From positions 1-64,000 of the forward strand of contig NW_003314269.1 in assembly GCF_000143415.4 (NCBI RefSeq): a stretch of 64,000 bases of DNA. Reading direction: 5' to 3'. Under the pieces are notes generated by a model that saw only the letters and a program-made list of their open reading frames with translations, did not search any database and was not told where the DNA came from. Origin of the DNA: Selaginella moellendorffii. Taxonomy: Eukaryota > Streptophyta > Lycopodiopsida > Selaginellales > Selaginellaceae. Shown in pieces: positions 22,255 through 32,633 of the stretch; positions within the stretch are counted from its first letter, which is position 1; every line of letters begins with the position of its first letter. A program made the position numbers and the translations under genes.

Positions 22255-23619
22255 ATGGCGGTGGTGTGGGTGAAGCGGGGTGACGAGGCGCTGCGCTTCC
22301 CACTCATAGGCTCCAAACTCATGGTAAGCTCCATCGCTCGTCACTGGGGCCTGGACCCGGACTCCCTCCGCATTGGCAACTGCGCTCTAGTCCCAGGTGC
22401 CGACGGCAACTCGGTGCTCTCCCTTGACGCCATTGCCGCGTTGCTCCAGGACCAGCCCGACCTGGGTGACGGTAGCAGCCACGAGCAAGCGCTCGTCATC
22501 ACGGGCCGACGCCGCTCTGCTGATCACCCCGCCGTCCAGGATCACATCCGGCAGCGCGACGAGGAGAATCTCGTGGCCAAGAAGCAAAGAGCCGAGGTTG
22601 CGAGGTCGAGGCAGTTGGAGGCGTACCGGAGCAACGTCGAGGGCCTGTGGTCGTATGTCAAGGAGCTGGAGCTCACCGTCACGAAACCAGAGCAAGTTTG
22701 CAACGTGATGCAGTCCCGGGTCTCCAAGATGGTGGCTCGCTTGCACTTTGTGGAGGGTGACGACGAGCCGAGCGATGACAACTACAAGGGCCTGGCCGCC
22801 TTGGTGAAGCCCGATGGCTCTTGCTTCACCGCCGCCGTGTGCTGCAACCGTAGCTCCACCTCTGGCAAGTACGTGCTGGTGTTCTCGGATCCACCACTGG
22901 AGTACGAGTGCGTGGTGACTTACGAGGAAGAGGTCGAGATCGCCATCCTGACGCCGGCCAAACCTGTCAGCTTCGACTATTGCATCAACTGGAATGACTC
23001 GATTTGCAAGTCGGATCATGCCTACAGCTGGAAGCGCGACCCACAGTCCGGGGACGTCAAGTGCGTGGCGGGCATCTTCATCGAGGATCCAAGCCTTCCA
23101 ATTTATCAGTTCGAGCCTTACCACATGGTGATGCTTCCGGTGGAGAGCACGGTGGAGGTTGGTGCTCCTGTCCTTGACGATGCAGGACATCTTGGCGGAG
23201 TGGTGGTGGAATTCGAGGAGATCCCGGCTCGTGATACTCGACCGACGAAGAAGAAGAAGAAGAATGGAGAGAGGAGGCTCGACGAGACTGCCATCCGCGA
23301 CCAGTTCCAAAACCGAGTCAAGGAGGATCCCGACTTTGGGAAAGGTTTGGATGCTTGGCGATTGAAACTGTCTAACTGAAACTGTCTAACTGTAGCTCTC
23401 GAGGCTGGATTCGTGCACCGCAAGGCTGTCGTTTATGTCGCGTGTTTGGACATTGATGGTTTGACGACTGTTTGGTACGATTGGACGAAAGCTCATCCTC
23501 TAAAAGGTAAGAAGATCAGTGGATTGAACTCTTTAAGTTTTTGTTTTGTTTTCTTGACAGAGTTTGAGCCTTCAAGCTCCAACGAGCAAAACGTCATCCA
23601 TTGGCGCAGGCACGCATAA
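22255..23619 (+). CDS. Degenerate trypsin-like family protein, tandem copy D
   Basis: Three exons (22255-23344, 23396-23506, 23561-23619) join in phase to 419 aa. It is closely similar to copy C along its whole length: MAVVWVKRGDEALRFPL start, DHPAVQDHIRQRDEENL helix, ARLHFVEGDDEPSDD, VKPDGSCFTAAVCC and VGAPVLDDAGHLGG near residue 305, again with Ala where a protease would have Ser. It ends VIHWRRHA. The immediate upstream sequence (ccgtattaggtcaa) also matches that of copy C, so the duplicated unit includes the promoter-proximal region. Frames before the ATG at 22255 are not supported. Unknown function; same caveats as copy C. Confidence 0.65.
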
Positions 23620-23836
23620 GCGTATTTTTCTCTGTTTTTCAAATTCTCCGTGGCAAACTTGTAGATTTCTTGAAAACTTGCGAGTCTGTGATGGCCTGCC
23701 GAGGGTGGATATCGAGAAGCGGCTCAATGTGCAGCAAGAGCGAGGGAGTTTGCGGGAATACTTTAGCTATAGGATTAGGCCTTGGCTCTTTTCACAAGAC
23801 TTGGCATAGTCGCAATGGTTTCCCTTCGCACAGTTT

Positions 23837-24901
23837 TCACACCACTTTTTCTTTGCCTTTGGCTTTGTTGCCTCCACTGCCGCTTCCTTGGTCTCCACCT
23901 CCGCTGCCACCACCTCCACGCGGAAGCGCTTGCGGCAGCGGCACAGCTCTACCCCTACGGCCACCCCGTCCGCTGCCACCGCTGCCACCACCTCCGCGCG
24001 GCAGCGCTCGCGGCAGCGGCACAGCTCTACCTTTGCCTCCCCTATGGCCACCGCGTCCGCGGTCGCCGCCGCCACCACCTCCTCTTCCACCGCTGCCACC
24101 ACCTCCTCCTCCATTGAACGCAAGGTGCTCGGGGATGAATTTACATAACATCCCAATGTTGTTGATATGAAACCCGATCAGCTGAAGCGTGGGCTTCATG
24201 AGGGGATCGATGGTGAAAATGACGCCTCCGCGATTGTCTCCACAATAAGAAGCTAGAAAGAAACAGTTAATGATAGGAACTATCAATTACAGCCAAAACT
24301 ACTCTTACCTACACAAAACCCTGCAGGGAGTGTAGTTCCCACCGTGAGAACATCATGGAAAGCCGGGATCTTTTCAGTCTCCGCCTTCTTCGAGCCTCCT
24401 CCTCTGCATGCATCATACTCCCTGTCCACCCCCTCAACATAGCCCAGGAAATGGACACGAGACCCCAGGCGTAAGAGCTCCCCGCTACTCCGTAGAAAGG
24501 GTATCTCCAGAGGAAACTCCGTGTAGTTCTTCTCGATCTCGAGCATTGCTACCTCGCACGCACGGTCCACGTCGATGAAACTCGCCTCCCTTATCTCCCT
24601 TTGAGTGGGATAGTGAACCAGCCATTGCAAGCGACGGAGGTCGTAGCCTTCGAGCGGAGCAAGTGACACAACACCGTGACTGCATCGAGAGCGAGAGCGA
24701 GAGCGAGAAAGGAGAAACTTCCAACACCAAAACACAAATCTTTCACCTTGGTGCTACCATAACCACGGTAGCGATGGTTGTAACAGAAGAGAGCGAGCCA
24801 TTCCGGACGAATAGCCGCCCTAGCGCTGCTCGAGCATCACGAAAATCGTCATCCACCTCAAATCTTCCATAGCGCCTCGCTATCTCACCGCTTGAAGCCA
24901 T
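23837..24901 (-). CDS. Degenerate trypsin-like protein with RGG-rich tail (gene B)
   Basis: Three minus-strand exons (24901-24747, 24679-24309, 24252-23837) join in phase to 313 aa. The order mirrors gene A: MASSGEIARRYGRF start, TIATVVMVAP, SHGVVSLAPLEGYDL, CEVAMLEIEKN, HFLGYVEGVD, LTVGTTLPAGF, then GDNRGGVIFTI at the expected catalytic-Ser position, where Ser is absent. The tail is an RGG-type low-complexity region (GGRGGGGGGDRGRGG) with an internal duplication of RAVPLPxALPRGGGGSGG. It ends NKAKGKEKVV. RGG tails often bind RNA or drive condensation, which is inference here. Convergent with copy D, about 220 bp away. Confidence 0.6.
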
Positions 24902-24949
24902 TATGATTAGGGTTAATTCTAGCTTCGGAGGATCGAGATTCCTCTCTGG

Positions 24950-25685
24950 GCTACAAATCCCAATCTTTCTGCGCTTGGGTCGCATTTTCCTATGCCAGGT
25001 GGAGTGCCTGACTTGGAAATCATTCGTGATCATTCGCTACAGTTCGAGGCCTTGACATTGCGCGCTGTCGCCGACGTTTGTAGGTAACGTTTTTTCGTTG
25101 TTCTTGTACAACTTCTTCTCGCAGGAATCAAAGGAGATGACTATCCAGAAATATTCTTGCTGCTACCAAGGCGTTTGGTCTCAGAGCGGCTGTCCAGGTT
25201 GGTAGTTACGGCACTTTTTCTTTCTCCTCGTCGAGCGTCTGTTTTCTTAGTTTTTTCTTCAGGTTGTAGACTTGCAAGTATTTGCCACCACACACGTCGT
25301 TGGAGCCCGTTGTTGGCGCATTCTAGATCATAGTCTCTTTAATGGAAAAGGTTTGCTTTAGATTTTGGTTTGAAACTTCTCGGTGGCGACTTAATGCCTT
25401 GTGCGTTTGTCCAGGTTTACATGGAAAAACTTTCACCTTTGCACTGACTGACACAGGTCACCTGATCAAGGAATAAGAAATGTACTTGTGGCCCGGAAAT
25501 TAACGTCATAGACTACTCGAAGACAGACTTAAGTCATACATGTACTCCTCTCAGAGGGCTGTTGAAATGCAGAAAGTCAAGGTTGGACCTCGTGGGGAAG
25601 TCTGACCCATACGCGAGGCTGGTCATTCGTGAAGGACAGTTTGTCAAGAAGAAAACGACCATGAAAATGAACACTCCATCCGTCA
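24950..25685 (+). pseudogene. Second synaptotagmin-like fragment (plus strand)
   Basis: It lies divergent to gene B just as the first C2 pseudogene lies divergent to gene A, so gene B plus this fragment is a copy of the gene A-C2 unit. It retains an SMP-like piece (AATKAFGLRAAVQ, about 25160) and a C2A-like piece (KSDPYARLVIREGQF and KKKTTMKMNT, about 25600-25675). At about 25685 it runs straight into an oppositely oriented C2 copy, which marks the centre-side junction of the inversion. Stops and missing exons show it is not functional. Confidence 0.6.
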
Positions 25686-26780
25686 GTCTCATGCTTCAAG
25701 TTGGGCTCCGCGACAAGGAGGTGGTATCCATTTCCCATTGCTTTCCACTCGCCCACTGGTGGCTCCGCTACAAGGTACTGGAACTCTTGATCCCATCCAG
25801 GATCTTCTTTATAGCCTGAAACGCGCGAACAAACCAGAGAAAGATAAAACATTAAATCAACGGGACTACTTACCTTGGTTTCCTTTGCTAAATGCGAGCC
25901 TCGCGTACGGTTGTCGGTGATGCTTGCTTTCCAAATCTTCGACACCATGGACAGGCAAACCACATCCTTCGGGAGCTTTTTCGACGCTGTGTGAGTCACG
26001 AGGCTTCAATTGTCTTGTTAATCTGCAAGCCAATTTAAGTTTGCTGTTGTGCATATGAGCCAGTCTTTTTTCCTGAGGCCAGTCGCCCTGACAGCCTTCA
26101 CTTCCAGCATTCCAACAGGCGCTGAGAGGCATTCATGAGTATACGTATGACTTCCACGAGTTAAGTCTTACCTCTCGTCTAGGACGTTGGTTCCATTGTT
26201 CTGGGCCATGATCAGGTCCTGCGAAGTCAGCTTTGTCAGTACAAAGATCCATAAGCCCTGGAATTGCCATTAAATCGCCACCGAGAAGTTTCAAACCAAA
26301 ATGGTAGGCTATGTTAAAAGAACTTAAACAAACCTTTTCCATTAGAGACACCATGATCTTGCAAAAGCATAGCAACAAGGGGTTTCAGCGTAACGCGTGG
26401 AAGCCCATTTAAGTTCGTTGAAATGCTTGTAGTAGAACCACGTACCTGTAAGAGATTCTGGATCCAGAACATGACAGGTTTCGTTCCATTCTGGATTTGG
26501 CAAACGGTCCTTCACCGAGGACCAGCCTCAAGTATGGGCAGACTTCCATACTTGAGCTCTTTCTTCTTGAGGCCTGTCGCCCTGACAACCTTGAGAGTCT
26601 GTAAAAAGGTAAAGATCCTTTGTTGCAAACCTGGACAAACGCATAATCCCGAGAAGTTTCAAAATCTACGCAGGAGTGTCATGTCAAAATGTAACGCGTG
26701 CGGTGACGAATGCTTGCAATGCAAGTCGTAAAGAAAGAACGAAAGCTCAAGAGAGAGAGAGACAAAAAGGCGAAACTGCT
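25686..26780 (-). pseudogene. Third synaptotagmin-like pseudogene (minus strand, right arm)
   Basis: Reverse-complement counterpart of about 18200-19600. It retains a C2B-like stretch across 25740-25999 (KAPEGCGLPVHGVEDLE, HLAKETKV, YKEDPGWDQEFQYL) in the order seen in plant synaptotagmins. Upstream pieces match the intron and exon fragments of the left-arm copy. Frames are interrupted. The C2B piece is better preserved here than in the left arm. Confidence 0.6.
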
Positions 26781-26789
26781 AACCAGGAC

Positions 26790-27069
26790 AGTCGCTTTGA
26801 CACCAAACGCCTTGACTGCATCAAGAAAGGATGGTGGGATCCATTTCAAGAGACTTGAGATTCTTTCCAAGTTCATCCCTGCTCGTGATGCACTTATAGT
26901 TTGTGCGCAGGTCATGGCAAGGAATGCAGAAGCCGGAAACAGCGGCAGCCAGGGAGGAGCGGCAGTGGTGGAAGAGCTGGCAGCAGCGACAGTACCAGCG
27001 CCAAAGCGACAAACTCAAAGGCAAAGCTATCAAAGACGACTTTTCAAAATGGCCAAAAGACAAAGCTAG
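26790..27069 (+). pseudogene. Truncated tail of a gene-A-like copy (right arm)
   Basis: Only the C-terminal part remains: IHFKRLEILSKFIPARDAL corresponds to IHVKRLGMFSKFIPARDAL of gene A, then a short remnant of the Gly-rich tail. The sequence before it (26740-26790) comes from the C2 pseudogene, so a deletion has fused the two. It is convergent with the intact MATE gene, which ends at 27074. Confidence 0.7.
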
Positions 27070-27073
27070 AAAC

Positions 27074-28829
27074 TTAGCAAAGGAGTGGGATTGTCTCGGA
27101 GTCCACACGAATCATCGCTGCTTGTGCCTGTATAATCACATTTGGTAAGCAAACCACTTGTGAGAGTGTCCACCTGCTTTGCCCAGTTTGTGGAGAGGGC
27201 TATTACAGACAGAACTGCAGCTTGCGTTGACACTCCCGAGAGAACTCCAATCAAAAGTCCCTGTGTAATGCAACAGGCATCAATCCCAAGGCCAAAGATT
27301 GAGTTACCTTGCCACCGAGACCAACGACAAATGCTAGGATACATCCTACAGGCAAACCAACAACGTAAAAGGCTCCCAAGTTTGCAATTGTTGCAAGCAT
27401 CTGCCAACCACACCCTCTAGCAGAACCTTGCAAAACAATTGTTTAGCTAGAAACATAGAACAAAACAAAAAAAAAGTTCGAGTTACCCGATACAACTCCG
27501 GCAAATGCATCCATGACGGTCATTGCAGCAAGAATTGGAATCATTCGCGAAACATGGCCGACCACTTCTGCCTCATTGCTGAAAGCCCGGCCAAGAACGT
27601 CACGGAGGCAAAACAGGAGGGTTGACACAAACACTGCGTCAATGGCAGCCAGGCCGAAAGAAACGCCCTGCGAGAGCCGAGCTTCAAATGGATGCCCGGC
27701 ACCGAGCTCGTTGGAAATGCGAGTACTGCAGAGATCGAAAGTTTGCCAAAGAGAGTAACTGAGCAAATCGCTGAATACCTTGCTGCTGCACTGATACCAT
27801 AAGGAACCATGTAGCAGAAGTTGATGATGTTTAGCCTGGAAAAGGAAAGTGAGCTTACAGGAAGGAAAAGATTTTTACTGACATGATGGAGAACACGGAC
27901 GTCTCAAGCTTGGGATTGGGAAGAACGCCTGAGAGCAAAACGAGGGACTCAAACGACCACCACTCCAAGCTGGGAACAATGCAGAGTTAAACGAATAAAA
28001 GAAACAAGAAAATACTTACCAGAACATGAGCGTAGAAGGCACTGCCAACTTCAAAAAGTCGAAAACATGCTCGAAAACCTCCATGGATAACTCTGGCAAA
28101 CACTTGCGACACTGGGGAGTGAGCAGCGCCACTCCGGCGAGGAAGAAGACGTTGATCCAGTTGGAAACACTCGTCGCCAGTGCTGCTCCAGCGTTTCCCA
28201 TACCAACCTTGTATATGAGCACCCAGCAGATCGAAACGTGGACCGCCAAAGTCACCGACGAGCACAAGAACATCGGAAGCACGAAGCTCTGCGCTTGGAG
28301 AAACTTGATGAGTGGCTGGAGGAAGCCAAATGCGAAGAGCCCCGGGACGAGCCATCGCGCGTAGATTCCAGCGCTGGACGATATGTCTGGAGCCTGATGG
28401 AGGACGAGGAGGAAACTTTCCATGTTGAGCCATAGCACTGCCACTGGAATCGCGACGGCGAGAAGAACCAGCACTGCTCGATACAAGTAGAGGCCGACCT
28501 TGTGGTATTGCTTGGCTCCAAACGCCTGGCCGCACAGGGTCTCAAGGCCGGTGGCAAGGCCTTGCTACAAAGAGACCACGATCCGGATGCTTCACTGCTC
28601 AATTCTGCCTCGAAATCTTGCGTCAGGGACTCACCAAGAGACTGTAGCCGGTGACCGTGCACAGCGATGTCGCGATGGAGGCGCTCGAGAGCTGGAGCTC
28701 GCCGAGATGGCCGACGAGCATCACGGACGTGATCTGGATGGCGAACTGCATGAGATTAACACCCATCATCGGCAGCGCAAGCCGCATTTGCTGCAGCGCC
28801 TCGAGGCGCCATCGCCTCAGATCCACCAT
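27074..28829 (-). CDS. MATE/DTX-type efflux transporter (right arm, intact)
   Basis: A multi-exon gene with the first exon at 28829-28635 starting [15 protein letters not shown], then [16 protein letters not shown] and [18 protein letters not shown]. Exon 2 brings [16 protein letters not shown], a hallmark of plant MATE proteins. Later exons hold [35 protein letters not shown] and [18 protein letters not shown]. The last exon ends in [12 protein letters not shown]. About 12 hydrophobic segments are visible, as usual for MATE exchangers, which use H+ or Na+ gradients to export organic cations or flavonoids across tonoplast or plasma membrane. The substrate cannot be read from sequence. All the deletions that kill the left-arm copy are absent here. 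A tRNA-like sequence lies about 75 bp upstream of the ATG. Confidence 0.85.
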
Positions 28830-28901
28830 TTCCTCAAGAACCCTAATTCCCGGGTCAATAAATTGATTCGATGCCGCATATTCCAATATAAAATAAAACT
28901 G

Positions 28902-28974
28902 TAAGTAGTAGCTCAGTGGATAGAGCGTCTGTTTCCGGAGCAGAATGTCACAGGTTCGACCCTTGTCTAGCGCA
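28902..28974 (+). tRNA. tRNA-Arg(CCG)-like sequence, probably a pseudogene
   Basis: The D arm (GCTCAGTGGATAGAGC), a 5-bp anticodon stem with loop TTCCGGA (anticodon CCG), and a T arm (ACAGG, TTCGACC, CTTGT) fit tRNA-Arg. The acceptor stem pairs in only about three of seven positions, because the 5' side has been altered, so maturation is doubtful. It lies in the leader of the MATE gene, on the opposite strand. A remnant of the same sequence with the middle deleted lies in the left arm. Confidence 0.6.
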
Positions 28975-28999
28975 ATTGTTAATTTGTGTCCTTGAGAAG

Positions 29000-30236
29000 G
29001 TACAGTTCCATTCGTGTCCCAGAATAACACCCAAAACCTAAACTTGAAGGGAGGATCAATGACCGCTCGCGAGTGGAAGTCATAAGTAAAGCGATTTGGA
29101 TTGGAGTCCACCAATGTGAAAGGTAGACTTTTCCTAGCATTGTCACTTCCAGGAAACTGTCCGCAAGTTTGCTTTTGCACTATGAAAACCTGGGATGAAT
29201 CACAAACACGCAACGAAACGTATCATCAGCTGATCGGCTCCAGAAACGGCAGATTGTGTGAAGAGCAAGCCGAGACGACACGGCGGAGACTGTACGTGGC
29301 AGGGAGCTCGTTCTGCCAAAAACGAAAGAACAAAAAAAAAAAGAAGCCAAGGAAACATAAAAGCGACCTGCCGTTTCGATCGGGCCAAGAAAATATTAAA
29401 ACAAATCTGTTGATATGTGTCTAAAGTTTGGAGCTTTACGTTGGTATTGGAACTCCAACCCAATGTCCCTTGAGTTTGTAGTGGATTTCTCCATGATCGC
29501 TGTTGTTTTGGCGGATGCCATTGGGAAAATCATGTCTTTTTGTTGCTGTAGGAGCTTTAGCTCGTAGGCTTTTTGGCCGAGATCGATCAATCGATGGACC
29601 AAATCGTGCCAATGGTTTTTGGAGTGATGTTTCGTGGAATCACGTGCAAGTCAAGGAAGCATCCACCCAAATCGACCCCACGGACCCTGGCACGTTTCGA
29701 TAAACAGGAAATTTCGCTGGAAATGGTGGCCTTGCGAAACAAAAGCTAGCAGATGGTAAAAGGTCTCGCATTGAGCCCACACATACGACCTTTGAAATTT
29801 CCTCCTCTACCAGAGCATATTCTTCTACGTCGCGTGAGCAAGGCAAGCATATGCTCCCGGGCCGAGGAAGGTTCTCTGGAAGCATCCCGAGCTTCGCGGC
29901 AGCTTCTGGTAGCGCTTCTGAGAGAGTGTGCGTGGCGAATATGCGCGGCATCGGCCCCGGGATGAGGACACGTCACGCGATGATGGCGCTGCGATCACGA
30001 CCGTGGAGAGGAAAAAGAAGAGGAGAAGATCATTGCCCAGGCTTTGAGTCCACTTGCTTTGCATCTTCCCCTTGTTTCTTCCATTTTCTTCTCTTCTCTT
30101 CGTGCGATCGATCCGTCGCGTGGAAGGAAGGACCAGAGTGAAATTGGAGAAATCGGCAGCGAATGTGTCAACGCGAAGATAGAATTTGATAGTGGGGCTT
30201 GACTGCTAGCTGCAAGAGGAAAAGGAGATCCACTCC
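29000..30236. other. Outer part of the right arm and ERF upstream region, no gene
   Basis: 29000-29400 has no left-arm counterpart and contains an A-rich run. 29410-29990 is the better preserved version of left-arm sequence at 14655-13923 and 6311-6220. 30000-30236 is a probable 5' leader/promoter of the ERF gene and is rich in CT tracts. An open frame at 29640-29951 on the minus strand has no recognisable domain. Confidence 0.45.
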
Positions 30237-31499
30237 ATGGACCAGGAAGAGCTAGTTCCTTTTGGAAGCCCCTCGCTCTGTTTCTACTCGGAGGAGGTAG
30301 CGATCGATTGCGAGGATCAGGACGAGAAGACGCTCCTGGAAGTGGACAGCTTCGTGTCATCGTCTCTGGTGCTGGGCGAGGCCGATCAGGCCGAGGATTC
30401 GCACATCCAGCCATCGCCCACATCCCAGCTCGCGGATTCCCCCATTGGGTCGGCCAGATCGGGCGGGATCTCCAGCGATTCGGGCAGGAAGAGCATCCGG
30501 ATCGCGCAGAAGCTCCGCGATCGTGTCGGCTCGGATCGATTCCGCGAGGCGATTGGGGGCGTCTTTAGCCAGGAGGCCGCCAGCGGCAACAAGAGCGCTC
30601 TTCGGCTGATGACACACATTTCTTCCTCCTCGCCTTCCTCTTCTCCATCCTCGGCGGTCCTCTCCCCGGATTCTTCCAGCGATTCCACCAATATCCTCCC
30701 CGGGAAGAAGAAGCGGCCTGCGCTCCTCCCGCTCGATCTCTCCTTCGCCGCTGCCTCCAATCGCAGCAGCAGCATCCACAGCCCCTGGGGGATCTCCAAG
30801 AGAGTGTGTAGCACGCCGCCCCCTTCTACTTCCTCTTGCTCCTCCACCTCGGCCCCCATCGCCGCGGCCATGGCGATGGCTTCCAGCCCAGTGCTCGGCG
30901 GCCTCTCGGATTTCAACGAGAACGACTCCGAGGACATGATTCTCTACGGGCTGCTCAAGGAGGCCGCGCGGACTGGATGGCAGCCGCTCACGCCCAAGCA
31001 AAGGAAAGAGCCCGAGCTCGCCGACGCCGCCAAGCCCGAGATCGTGACGCCCATGCCGCCGGCAGTAGCGGTAGTACACCGCGCAGCACAGCTACCACAG
31101 TGCGTTGCCAACCGCGCGGCACCCACGGTACACTACGCAGCACAGCCGGCACATTGCGCGATACCGCTGCTGACACAGTCCGAGACGCGCGGTACTGCGG
31201 CAATGCCGGCGGCTTCTTTACAAAGGCAGCACTACCGCGGGGTGAGGCAGAGGCCGTGGGGGAAGTTTGCGGCGGAGATTAGAGACTCGATGCGGCAAGG
31301 CGCACGGATCTGGCTGGGGACGTTTGATACCGCCGAGCAGGCTGCTCGGGCCTACGATCGAGCGGCGTTTAAGATGAGGGGCGCGCGAGCTCTTCTCAAT
31401 TTTCCACTCCAGCCGCAGCAGCAGCACCACCAAATTCACCAGAGTGGCCAAAGTCAAAACCAGCAAGAGCCCGAGAACAAGAGACCGAGATCGAATTGA
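30237..31499 (+). CDS. AP2/ERF transcription factor
   Basis: Single-exon gene of 420 aa, starting [12 protein letters not shown] at the ATG. Near residues 331-392 is one complete AP2/ERF domain: [18 protein letters not shown], then [18 protein letters not shown] and [10 protein letters not shown]. The Ala and Asp in FAAEIRD are those typical of ERF rather than DREB proteins, so GCC-box binding is expected. The N-terminal 300 residues are Ser-rich and acidic, with [19 protein letters not shown] as a candidate activation helix, and an Ala/His repetitive tract (about 281-315). The C-terminus is Gln/His rich. It acts in the nucleus; target genes are unknown. The absence of an intron is normal for this family. 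Confidence 0.92.
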   Translation: MDQEELVPFGSPSLCFYSEEVAIDCEDQDEKTLLEVDSFVSSSLVLGEADQAEDSHIQPSPTSQLADSPIGSARSGGISSDSGRKSIRIAQKLRDRVGSDRFREAIGGVFSQEAASGNKSALRLMTHISSSSPSSSPSSAVLSPDSSSDSTNILPGKKKRPALLPLDLSFAAASNRSSSIHSPWGISKRVCSTPPPSTSSCSSTSAPIAAAMAMASSPVLGGLSDFNENDSEDMILYGLLKEAARTGWQPLTPKQRKEPELADAAKPEIVTPMPPAVAVVHRAAQLPQCVANRAAPTVHYAAQPAHCAIPLLTQSETRGTAAMPAASLQRQHYRGVRQRPWGKFAAEIRDSMRQGARIWLGTFDTAEQAARAYDRAAFKMRGARALLNFPLQPQQQHHQIHQSGQSQNQQEPENKRPRSN

Positions 31500-31684
31500 T
31501 GATATACCATTTTTCTTCTAGCGTTTTGATTGACGTCGTCTGATCCGTAGTCAGACAGAGAGAGGAAGCGGCCAAAGATCGTGATTGATAAAGATTGCGC
31601 TTTTGACTCCTATTTTCTCAGTCTCACTCGTCCCTGCGAGGAAGAATCCAGCTATAATGGCGAGGAAAAAGAAAAGCGAGTACT

Positions 31685-32633
31685 CTACCTTGCAGCAGGA
31701 TTGTCCGCAAGATTGTTCTTGTGTTTATGGACGATCGCTTTGTCATGCTGCGTTCTATGTGGATATTGGGTGTAAAGTAGTAAAGCCTGGAAACAGAGAG
31801 AACGTAAAAATTCGTAAGACTTTTTTATGTTCTTTGAACATTTCGACTCTGATTGACTTGCCTTGATGTAGTTTTTCGCGTCTAGCGTGAACCTGTGAGA
31901 CATACCCGCGGGAAGAACGATCATATCCCCTTTGCCAACAGCAAACCGGATCCATTTGCCATCAAAGTCTCGAATATCCCAATAACCTGAAGAAGCAGAC
32001 AAAATAGGTAGAATTTGAATCTAGAAAGAAAAGAAATTGAGAAAACTGTACCACTCCCATCCAAGATGAACCTCACTTCCTCCTGTGAATGCGTGTGTTC
32101 CTTGAAGAAGCCTTGGACTTTAGCATCGAAATCCTCCGTACTTTCACGACAGAGAGTGAGCACCTCCTGGACCACAAGCAAGTTTCCCTGTCAACTTTAA
32201 ACACAATCCGAAAACCCTCCAATCTCACTCACCGAGTAGAGATAGCCGCGTTCACTTCGAATCTGTTCCAGCAGAGAAGTGGCTTCAAGGTCGAGCTTCC
32301 AAGTCAAGACGCCAAGCTCTGCAAGTGCATTTGGAGCTACACGTTAAGCAAAAAACAGTCTAGCTAGAGAGCAGAACAAGCGGGTACCATGGAGGTGCGC
32401 GAGTGGGACTGGGCAATTTGGAACGCGTCTGTGTGGAAGCCTCGGATCATCCCCCTCGTCCAGCATGCTCGGACTGTACTCCCATGCTTCCACTCCTGTC
32501 TGCCAAGCATGCAAAAGGCAGGCAGCCACGATCAGTCTCGGCTAAGGAGAATCAAGCTATACTAACTCTACTAAGAAGGAATCATCTTGCGTCATCTCCC
32601 ACATACCTCGGAGTGAACACTTGCTGCTGCCAT
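31685..32633 (-). CDS. ARD: Acireductone dioxygenase (ARD), methionine salvage
   Basis: Minus-strand gene with short exons. The ATG at 32633 starts MAAASVHSE, then after an intron [18 protein letters not shown] and RLPHRRVPN. Then come [20 protein letters not shown], the metal-binding stretch [38 protein letters not shown], and [19 protein letters not shown]; His, Glu and His ligands are present as in cupin-type ARD. It ends [10 protein letters not shown] with stop at 31685. The enzyme converts acireductone to 2-keto-4-methylthiobutyrate and formate with Fe2+ (or, with Ni2+, to an off-pathway product) in cytosolic or nuclear methionine salvage. The last exon is shorter and different from the angiosperm consensus after the FTLD strand. 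PGP phosphatase lies upstream on the same strand. Confidence 0.9.

Larger units (their letters stand above)
25690..30000. repeat. Right arm of the large inverted duplication
   Basis: Inverted relative to 6220-19600. It includes C2 pseudogene exons, a truncated gene-A tail, an intact MATE gene, a tRNA-Arg-like sequence and the outer non-coding end (29600-30000). It lacks about 1.2 kb corresponding to the 5' part of gene A and the start of the C2 gene. It has no LARD insertion. Boundaries are approximate. Confidence 0.8.

Noticed and set aside
23888-24170. Ser/Thr- and Pro-rich plus-strand frames
   Set aside because: Antisense shadows of the RGG tail of gene B.
29640-29951. Minus-strand 103-codon frame upstream of the ERF gene
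   Set aside because: No domain, and the homologous left-arm sequence does not keep the frame.
31585-31866. Plus-strand frames across the ARD gene
   Set aside because: Antisense to exons with clear ARD motifs.
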